A stretch of 5,833 nt of DNA from Acidobacteriota bacterium (GTDB lineage Bacteria > Acidobacteriota > Aminicenantia > Aminicenantales > Aminicenantaceae): assembly GCA_030609975.1 (NCBI GenBank), contig JAUWSR010000246.1, positions 1 through 5,833 of the forward strand, given 5' to 3'. Under the pieces are notes generated by a model. The model was given only the letters and a program-made list of their open reading frames with translations. It was not told where the DNA came from and made no database searches. The position numbers and the translations under genes were made by a program. Below are positions 1-5,062 of this stretch, piece after piece; the stretch's first letter is position 1, and every line of letters begins with the position of its first letter.

Positions 1-1215
1 ATGAAATTTATTAAGGTTTTCTGCTTTAGTTTCATATTCATATCTATTCTTTTTGCTCAGGAACAAGAGAAAAGCTTTATCGAAGTGGCCTATGTCATAA
101 ACATTGAAGTCCCGGTTAGAGTGTTTGAAAAGGGCGAATTCGTAGACAACCTAACAATGACCGATTTTGAGATCTTTGAAGATGGCAAACCGCAAGATGT
201 GCTGGCTGTCTATCGGATAAAACAGAACTTTATTCAGAAGCGAGAAGAAAAAGAAAGGTTTATTCCTCATACAAAAAGGTTATTTATTCTCTTCTTTGAA
301 TTAGCCACTTATGACCCCCGACTGGGCGACGCCGTAGATTATTTCATAAAAGAGGTTTTGCTCAGTTCAGATGACCTAATTGCAGTAACTCCCATAAAGA
401 CTTATAGGCTTGAATCTTCAGAGCTTTTAATAAAGCCAAGGGAAGATGTGGCAAATGAACTGAAAAAATTGATAAGGAAAGATGTTTTGGCAGGTAACTC
501 GGAATCAAGATCTTCCCAACAAGATATCATAGAGATAGCTAGGGAACTTCGTGCTCTTCTTACTAATCAAAATCTTGGGCCATTTGAAGGCGAAAGAATT
601 GAGCCTCTCATCACGGCTTATACAGCCGCCATCGATAAATTAGAATTTATAAGAGATATCGACCAATTAAAATTATTGGACTTCGCAAATTATTTGAAAA
701 CCAGGCCAGAGCAGAAATATATCTTTTTGTTTTATGAAAAGGAGTATATGCCACGGATAGATACAAAGTTGTGGACCCAGGTATCCAGCCTTTATCAAAA
801 TATGGGCGGGATCGGACTTGATCATTCTATTGCGGACTACCATGATTATTACAATCAAGAAGTAACTATAGATTTGGAATCTGTTGGACAAGCATACGCC
901 GATGCCGCAGCTTCTCTTCACTTTCTTTTCATTTCCAAACCAACAGAGAATATCCCTGGAATTGATTTTGTCGAGCGAGCCAATGATGTATTTTCTACAT
1001 TCGCAGAGATGTCAAAAAGCAGTGGAGGTTTCATAGATAGCTCTTCTCGTCCCGATACATTATTCCAAGCAGCTCTGGATGCATCTGAAAACTATTATCT
1101 TCTTTATTATGCCCCAAAAGAATATGTATCTGATGGGAAGTTCAAAGAGATTAAAGTCAAAGTGAAGGGCAAGGGGTATAAAATCGTCCACCGCTTAGGG
1201 TATTTTTCGAACTAA
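1..1215 (+). CDS. Secreted VWFA-related domain protein
   Basis: This is a 404-residue exported protein of the VWFA-related family first described from Acidobacteria (TIGR03436-like); its cellular role is unknown. Residues 1-19 are a signal peptide (two Lys, then a Phe/Ile-rich core ending Phe-Ala), with likely cleavage before Gln20. Residues 30-75 hold the family's N-terminal module, with the pattern V-x-V-F-x-x-G-x-x-V-x-x-L-x-x-x-D-F-x-I-x-E-D-G. A von Willebrand A-like fold probably spans about 92-345. At the usual metal-site position it reads Phe-Glu-Leu-Ala-Thr (99-103) instead of Asp-x-Ser-x-Ser, so canonical metal binding is doubtful. The C-terminus has the family hallmark: an N-Y-Y-L-L-Y-Y block near 364-370, then D-G-K-F-K-E-I-K-V-K-V and a final L-G-Y-F. 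The ATG is the first base of the window, so its ribosome site cannot be seen, but the signal peptide supports this start. The gene is AT-rich and uses many TTA, ATA and AGA codons, unlike the genes to its right. Confidence 0.85.
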   Translation: MKFIKVFCFSFIFISILFAQEQEKSFIEVAYVINIEVPVRVFEKGEFVDNLTMTDFEIFEDGKPQDVLAVYRIKQNFIQKREEKERFIPHTKRLFILFFELATYDPRLGDAVDYFIKEVLLSSDDLIAVTPIKTYRLESSELLIKPREDVANELKKLIRKDVLAGNSESRSSQQDIIEIARELRALLTNQNLGPFEGERIEPLITAYTAAIDKLEFIRDIDQLKLLDFANYLKTRPEQKYIFLFYEKEYMPRIDTKLWTQVSSLYQNMGGIGLDHSIADYHDYYNQEVTIDLESVGQAYADAAASLHFLFISKPTENIPGIDFVERANDVFSTFAEMSKSSGGFIDSSSRPDTLFQAALDASENYYLLYYAPKEYVSDGKFKEIKVKVKGKGYKIVHRLGYFSN

Positions 1216-1464
1216 GTTTGCAGCACATCAATTTTAATCAAGCAAGGAAGTACTTAATAGACCTGAACTATTCATAAATTTGGCCGACACCGAGATATAT
1301 TTTCATTATAATCAATCTATTACTCAATTCATCACGCAGCATTGTGATTGAAACATTTTCCAAAACTTTTTCTAAGAAAAAATCAGCCAAATTTACCTTC
1401 CAGGATAGATCAGGTTTATTGAAATGATGTCATTATTTTGTTAGGTTAAAAGCATCTGAGGTGA
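1216..1464. other. AT-rich intergenic region without a recognisable gene
   Basis: About 250 bases separate the VWFA-related gene from the beta-barrel gene. I see no open frame of useful length, tRNA or rRNA. A weak hairpin with a 5-bp stem (ATCAC 1331-1335, GTGAT 1344-1348) is not followed by a clean T-run, so it is a poor terminator candidate. A perfect 10-bp inverted repeat has arms at 1275-1284 and 1386-1395. A possible promoter -35 box (TTGAAA, 1419-1424) has no good -10 partner at 17 bases. The spacing suggests that the beta-barrel gene has its own promoter here, but I cannot place it. Confidence 0.5.
1458..1461 (+). promoter_or_regulatory. Ribosome binding site of the beta-barrel gene
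   Basis: GAGG lies 6 bases before the ATG at 1468 but only 3 bases before the ATG at 1465. The second of the two adjacent ATG codons is therefore the better start. The choice changes the protein by one Met only. Confidence 0.55.
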
Positions 1465-1467
1465 ATG

Positions 1468-2145
1468 ATGTCGAAACAGATTGTGATCACAGCGGCCGTA
1501 CTTTTGAGTATACTTTTGACTCCCCTGGGAGTGCATGCGGACCCGCAGTTCCGCTGGGGCGTCAAAGGAGCCCTGACCATCTCCGCCCAACCGGGGACCG
1601 GGGTAGACAGCAGCACAGGTTACACCTTGAGTCCGGAGAACAAAATGGGCTTCTCCTTTGGAGCTTTTTTAGGCTTTGATCTGACGTCCCGCCTTCGCCT
1701 CCAGCCGGAGATCCTTTACACACGGAAAGGATCAAAAAAAACTCTCTCCTCCAACCTCAACCCTTTGATCGGCGTCAAAGCCAACTATAGCCTGGATTAT
1801 CTGGAAATCCCCCTCCTTCTCAAAGCCTACCTGGGGAAGAGTAAAGATCCGATTGGTTTCTACTTGGGCCTCGGCTCCTATTTAGCCTTTTTGATCAAAA
1901 ATAAGTACACGCTGAAGGCCGGTCAAGATGAGATCTCTTTCGACGATATAAAAGGACTCAAAAACACCGACTATGGATTTTTAGCCGCTATCGGCCTGGA
2001 TGTTTCAGGTTCTGATATCGACTTTGGTTTTAACTACCGGTTGTCTTTGGGACTGGCTGAACTGGAACTCTTTATGGCCCCCCAACTGCCCACCCTATCG
2101 GTCCGGAATACAACCCACGCTTTCACGCTGGATATAATTTTTTAG
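1468..2145 (+). CDS. Outer-membrane beta-barrel protein (PorT/OmpW-like size class)
   Basis: This is a 225-residue protein (226 if the ATG at 1465 is used). The first 24 or so residues are a signal peptide: Lys, a hydrophobic core, then Val-His-Ala before Asp-Pro, a good signal peptidase I site. The mature part alternates polar and hydrophobic residues in strand-length blocks split by Gly and Asn turns, as in small barrels of the PF13568 type. Typical landmarks are R-W-G-V-K-G-A near the mature N-terminus, L-x-P-E-I-L-Y-T-R-K-G in an early hairpin, the segment L-D-Y-L-E-I-P-L-L-L-K, and a last strand ending in Phe, which the BAM machinery recognises in many outer-membrane proteins. It probably sits in the outer membrane; its ligand or function cannot be read from the sequence. 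It appears to be a single-gene unit. Its TAG overlaps the stop of the converging gene on the other strand. Confidence 0.82.
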   Translation: MSKQIVITAAVLLSILLTPLGVHADPQFRWGVKGALTISAQPGTGVDSSTGYTLSPENKMGFSFGAFLGFDLTSRLRLQPEILYTRKGSKKTLSSNLNPLIGVKANYSLDYLEIPLLLKAYLGKSKDPIGFYLGLGSYLAFLIKNKYTLKAGQDEISFDDIKGLKNTDYGFLAAIGLDVSGSDIDFGFNYRLSLGLAELELFMAPQLPTLSVRNTTHAFTLDIIF

Positions 2146-2693
2146 CCTTGACCGGCTGAATCACGTAACTCCTTTAAGGAGCTTTGATGTTTGATGAGCG
2201 CCTGTTTCTGCAGTTCATTGGCATGGGTGATCATCTGATGCAGTTTATCCAGGATGATCCGGACCTTGATGTTCTCCAGCCTGCGCTTTCCTTCCTGTTG
2301 GGTTTGAAAATGCAGCTGCAGCAGGGCATCGATCTCCTCATGAGGCATCAACTGGATTAAAACTTCATCTGCAGTGAGCTCTGCCTGACATTCTTGGAGT
2401 TCAGTGCATTTAGTCAGAACATTATATTTATGCAGAAACTCTTCTCTCCATATTCTATACTCATCCGTGGCATATTCCGGCATAGGGCCCAGCAGTTTTT
2501 TGGCATTTTTAAGAGCCTCCTGGAAAGCACCGTCCCCTTCCTTGAGGAGCTTCCGGGCTCGATAGTAGTCACCAGACACACTGGATTTTGTATCATCCAA
2601 GAAGTCTTCAAAGAGCTGAATGGAAAGCTGCAGGCTATTGTAACTTTTAAAGACTTTAGGAAAGATCTGTTTTTCTTTATCGGCTATATTCAT
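2142..2693 (-). CDS. Hypothetical helical cytoplasmic protein
   Basis: I do not recognise this 183-residue protein. It has no signal peptide, no membrane segment and no clear catalytic motif. It is rich in Leu, Glu, Lys and Gln with almost no Gly or Pro outside short breaks (a Gly-Pro-x-Pro turn near 69-72), so it is probably a bundle of long helices. Heptad-like spacing is visible at about 18-68 and in the last 75 residues, and coiled-coil pairing is possible. The start is supported by AGAAGGG a few bases upstream. It lies downstream of the CDF transporter on the same strand, but 136 bases and two hairpins separate them, so it may be a separate transcript. Its TAA (2142-2144) overlaps the TAG of the beta-barrel gene. 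Coding is supported by an uninterrupted frame, the ribosome site and a composition like that of its neighbours. Confidence 0.7.
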   Translation of the reverse strand: MNIADKEKQIFPKVFKSYNSLQLSIQLFEDFLDDTKSSVSGDYYRARKLLKEGDGAFQEALKNAKKLLGPMPEYATDEYRIWREEFLHKYNVLTKCTELQECQAELTADEVLIQLMPHEEIDALLQLHFQTQQEGKRRLENIKVRIILDKLHQMITHANELQKQALIKHQSSLKELRDSAGQG

Positions 2694-2696
2694 GGG

Positions 2697-2703
2697 CCCT
2701 TCT
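2697..2703 (-). promoter_or_regulatory. Ribosome binding site of the hypothetical helical gene
   Basis: On the minus strand AGAAGGG ends 3 bases before the ATG at 2693. The purine core is strong but the spacing is short. It supports this start because no better-placed in-frame start follows nearby. Confidence 0.55.
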
Positions 2704-2791
2704 CTTTCACAATAATGGCTGTTTTATTGTTTAGTCGCATCTGAGGTCAGACGGTATGAGATTTTTTGTATAGGCCTCAAAATTTTTATTT

Positions 2792-2823
2792 CACCAATGT
2801 GGTGTCCATTAAGGATAATGGAC
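2792..2823 (-). terminator. Paired hairpins just after the CDF gene, possible terminator
   Basis: Starting 6 bases past the transporter stop there is a perfect 8-bp stem (GTCCATTA 2804-2811 with TAATGGAC 2816-2823) closed by a 4-base loop. Next to it is a 5-bp stem (CACCA 2792-2796 with TGGTG 2800-2804) with a 3-base loop. The two share base 2804. Read on the minus strand they are followed by AAATAAAAATTTT, which is AT-rich but not a clean U-run. The position right after a stop codon fits a terminator or an mRNA 3'-end stabiliser; the weak U-run keeps confidence low. Confidence 0.4.
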
Positions 2824-2829
2824 CATACT

Positions 2830-4026
2830 TCAATAGGCATATTTGGGCGTTACATAAAAAGAACTGTAGGCAACGTTGGAGAAAGCTTTGAGGACTCTTT
2901 GTTCCAGCTCCTTTATGACCTTTTCGAAATCGGATTCCGGGACTTCGTCCAACACATCGATATCCGCTAGCAGGATAATACGCTTTTTTGAATGCGCCAC
3001 CACCCGGAAATCGTGATAGCTGATCACCTCGGGCATATCCTGCACGATCTCTCGGAAGCGGTCCTCCACAGCCTGGATCTCCGGTGTTTTATCCATCAAA
3101 GGGTCGGTGTGACAGACCACTTCCCCCGCAAAATTCTTCCTCAGTATTGCCTCACAGCGTTCTGCGATCTCATGCATCTCTATGGCACCGTATTTTTCCG
3201 GTATCTCTGTATGCAGAGACATGGCATAAAGAGATCCATAGTCATGCACAATGATCTCATGCACACCTTCCACGCCCTCCACAGACCGGGCGGTCTTTCG
3301 GATCTTGGTGATCATTTCTTTCCCAGGGGCTTGACCGAGAAGCGGAACACGGGCTACCCTGCCATGGGTAAATCCTAAACACAACAGCCTCATCGACACC
3401 AGCACCCACATGTATCCTTCCATTTCGGGATGGTGGAGGTAATGTCCAGCCACCAAGCCTCCGATCACTGCTAGGGACATGAACGCCTCTATACGGTGAT
3501 GATGGGCCGTAGTCAAAATCGCACGGGACTCCACCCGCTTGCCTAAATAATGCACAAATTGCGAAAGAAACTGCTTTAGCACGATGGAGCCCAGAAGGAT
3601 CCAGATCAAAGCCGGCCAGTAGTGCACATCATGGGAATCCGATATGCGGTGGACCGAAGTTTCCGCCAACTGTATCCCGGTGACAAAAAGAAAGATACTC
3701 ATCATGAAAGGAGCGACATGTTCCATACGGCCATGCCCAAAGGGATTTTTAGCGGTAGCGGGACGGGCCGTAAGGATAAAGCTCACGATCAAGATCACAG
3801 AGTTGGCAAGATGGGAGAGCAGATGAAAAGCGTTGACAACCACCGAGATTGAATGAGACTTGATTCCCAGGTACATCTTGATAACGAACAGCAGGACAAT
3901 GGCCACCACGGAGATCCAGCCGGCCAGCAGACCGTATCGAACCCGCACTCGCTGATTATCGGTTTCCTGATAGTCCTTGATAAAGATACCGGCCAGGGCA
4001 TCATTGATTTTTTCAAGCAGCTGCAT
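2830..4026 (-). CDS. Cation diffusion facilitator (CDF) family transporter with tandem C-terminal domains
   Basis: This 398-residue inner-membrane protein has CDF architecture, which usually exchanges Zn, Fe, Mn or similar divalent metals for protons. Six membrane helices lie at about 31-52, 58-83, 104-125, 138-158, 175-195 and 203-220. The loop after helix 2 carries N-P-F-G-H-G-R-M-E (94-102), a clear CDF signature. Two cytoplasmic domains follow, about 236-310 and 318-395, so it is longer than the single-domain YiiP/FieF type. Aligned by eye to YiiP, site C is intact (His256, His272, His306, Asp308). Membrane site A reads His68, His72, His176, Glu180 rather than Asp/His-Asp-His-Asp, and site B keeps only His98. 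The substrate may therefore be unusual. The frame stays open upstream to an ATG at 4203, but those 59 residues overlap the esterase gene and look unlike a CDF N-terminus. The ATG at 4026 has a GGGAG 6 bases before it. The gene is probably co-transcribed with the esterase upstream. Confidence 0.88.
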   Translation of the reverse strand: MQLLEKINDALAGIFIKDYQETDNQRVRVRYGLLAGWISVVAIVLLFVIKMYLGIKSHSISVVVNAFHLLSHLANSVILIVSFILTARPATAKNPFGHGRMEHVAPFMMSIFLFVTGIQLAETSVHRISDSHDVHYWPALIWILLGSIVLKQFLSQFVHYLGKRVESRAILTTAHHHRIEAFMSLAVIGGLVAGHYLHHPEMEGYMWVLVSMRLLCLGFTHGRVARVPLLGQAPGKEMITKIRKTARSVEGVEGVHEIIVHDYGSLYAMSLHTEIPEKYGAIEMHEIAERCEAILRKNFAGEVVCHTDPLMDKTPEIQAVEDRFREIVQDMPEVISYHDFRVVAHSKKRIILLADIDVLDEVPESDFEKVIKELEQRVLKAFSNVAYSSFYVTPKYAY

Positions 4027-4032
4027 ATCTAA

Positions 4033-4037
4033 CTCCC
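4033..4037 (-). promoter_or_regulatory. Ribosome binding site that fixes the CDF start
   Basis: GGGAG on the minus strand stands 6 bases before the ATG at 4026. It decides against the longer frame that begins at 4203, and it lies between the end of the extended esterase frame (TAG at 4043-4045) and the transporter start, a usual operon junction. Confidence 0.75.
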
Positions 4038-4042
4038 GCCGG

Positions 4043-4129
4043 CTATTCCGGATCTTCGTTGTGCACAGGGAGGCTGCGCTGTAGAATGTTGTATTGCAGC
4101 GCGATGGACCGGCCGACCTCGCGGTTCCA
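4043..4129 (-). pseudogene. In-frame C-terminal tail of the esterase, beyond a premature TAA
   Basis: After the TAA at 4130-4132 the esterase frame continues for 28 sense codons to a TAG at 4043-4045. The tail begins Trp-Asn-Arg-Glu-Val and continues with a helix-like stretch containing Ile-Ala-Leu-Gln-Tyr. Members of this esterase family usually have Asp-Tyr-Trp and then an amphipathic final helix directly after the catalytic His-x-Trp, so the TAA stands exactly where Tyr (TAT or TAC) is expected. The tail ends 16 bases before the CDF start, the spacing expected if this were the original gene end. It is either the lost end of a mutated gene, or is translated by readthrough, or the stop is a base error. 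Confidence 0.7.
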
Positions 4130-5014
4130 TTAATCCCAAATGTGTTCCCCCGGGGATTGGGCATAGGTAAAAGGGATATTATTTTCCTGAAGCAACAGCG
4201 CAAAATCCTGGGAGATGGAGAGCAAAGAATCTTCGATGCCGCAATCCAAATATATATGAGGCAGGTTCTCTAGGGAAATCTCGAGGATCAACTTAAAAGG
4301 ATCGTAAGCCGTGCACTCCTCCATAGTAAGGAAGATGTCTCCTTTGGGAGTACGTTCTACCTGGCTGCTAAAACCCTCGATCGCGATCCTGGGACTGGGT
4401 CGGTCGGACAAACGATCTTCCCATACGACCCAAACCTCCTCAGCGGCAGCCAGCCGCCTGCGGTTGCTGGCTGCATAATTCAGAGCACCGCTGTGGCTGC
4501 CCACCGAACAAAACACATCCGGGTGCCGCAATCCCAGCACCACAGCACCATAGCCCCCCATGGAGAGCCCTGTGATGGCTCTGCCCTCACGAGCGGCTAT
4601 CGTTCTGAATCGATCGTCCACATGCGGAATCAGGTCTTGGATAAAGCAATCCTCCCAGTTGTTTTTTTCGCCCTCCACAGATCTGCTCCAATTGACATAC
4701 CAGGAATTGCCGCCGTCCGGCATGACCACGATCAGATCGAGATCAGCAGCAAAATCCGGAGCACTCTGGGCCCACTGCGTGTAATCCCCCATCAGCCCAT
4801 GCAGAAGATAGAGCACAGGATATCGTGTCTGGGAAGAGGCATAACCTTTGGGAAGAGCGATATTGTACTTCAAGGGACGATCCACCGATTCTGCAAAGAA
4901 ATCAATAGTCTGAATCTCTTGAACTTCTGGCTGGGAACAGGCAATCAGGAGCAGGGCCAACATCAACATACAAGCAACTCCGTGCCATGTCCTCAAACGG
5001 GTGTTTTTATGCAT
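4130..5014 (-). CDS. Lipoprotein esterase, PF00756 (esterase D-like) alpha/beta hydrolase, C-terminus cut by a stop codon
   Basis: As read to the first stop this is a 294-residue lipoprotein. The N-terminus has positive residues, a hydrophobic core and a lipobox Leu-Ile-Ala-Cys with Cys26 as the lipid-bearing residue, so the enzyme is likely anchored facing the periplasm or outside. The alpha/beta-hydrolase fold follows: V-L-Y-L-L-H-G-L-M-G near 67-76 (oxyanion-hole region), a P-D-G-G-N-S-W-Y motif near 99-106, the nucleophile elbow G-L-S-M-G-G with Ser151, Asp262 in C-G-I-E-D-S-L-L, and His291 in G-E-H-I-W-D. The whole Ser-Asp-His triad is therefore present. It should hydrolyse a carboxylic ester, perhaps on a sugar or acyl group; the substrate is unknown. 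The start at 5014 has AAGGGAG 8 bases upstream; an in-frame ATG at 5059 lacks this and would put 15 residues before the signal sequence. The protein ends 3 residues after the catalytic His, shorter than the family norm. It sits 48 bases after the BNR-like gene. Confidence 0.85.
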   Translation of the reverse strand: MHKNTRLRTWHGVACMLMLALLLIACSQPEVQEIQTIDFFAESVDRPLKYNIALPKGYASSQTRYPVLYLLHGLMGDYTQWAQSAPDFAADLDLIVVMPDGGNSWYVNWSRSVEGEKNNWEDCFIQDLIPHVDDRFRTIAAREGRAITGLSMGGYGAVVLGLRHPDVFCSVGSHSGALNYAASNRRRLAAAEEVWVVWEDRLSDRPSPRIAIEGFSSQVERTPKGDIFLTMEECTAYDPFKLILEISLENLPHIYLDCGIEDSLLSISQDFALLLQENNIPFTYAQSPGEHIWD

Positions 5015-5022
5015 GGAAAACT

Positions 5023-5029
5023 CTCCCTT
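5023..5029 (-). promoter_or_regulatory. Ribosome binding site that fixes the esterase start
   Basis: AAGGGAG on the minus strand with an 8-base spacer to the ATG at 5014. It falls inside the frame that would be coded if translation began at 5059, which argues for the downstream start and for a clean lipoprotein signal peptide. Confidence 0.75.
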
Positions 5030-5062
5030 AGGGGCGATGTATTTTATGGCAAAATCCATAAC

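Noticed and set aside
673..921. Minus-strand frame inside the VWFA-related gene
   Set aside because: It is antisense to a conserved domain with no ribosome site or known motif.
1419..1447. Promoter before the beta-barrel gene (TTGAAA as -35)
   Set aside because: The hexamer at the proper 17-base distance (TAGGTT) matches the -10 consensus poorly, so I did not list it as a feature.
1461..1679. Plus-strand frame starting at GTG 1461 that overlaps the beta-barrel gene
   Set aside because: It is out of frame with the clear signal peptide and barrel protein and has no family features.
2992..3378. Plus-strand open frame inside the CDF gene
   Set aside because: It is antisense to conserved metal-site and membrane coding sequence, rich in His and Arg, and has no recognisable domain.
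4027..4203. 59-residue N-terminal extension of the CDF protein from an ATG at 4203
   Set aside because: It overlaps the conserved end of the esterase in another frame, has no family resemblance, and a strong ribosome site marks the ATG at 4026.
5015..5059. Longer esterase start at 5059
   Set aside because: It would place 15 residues before the lipoprotein signal peptide and would bury the AAGGGAG ribosome site in coding sequence.
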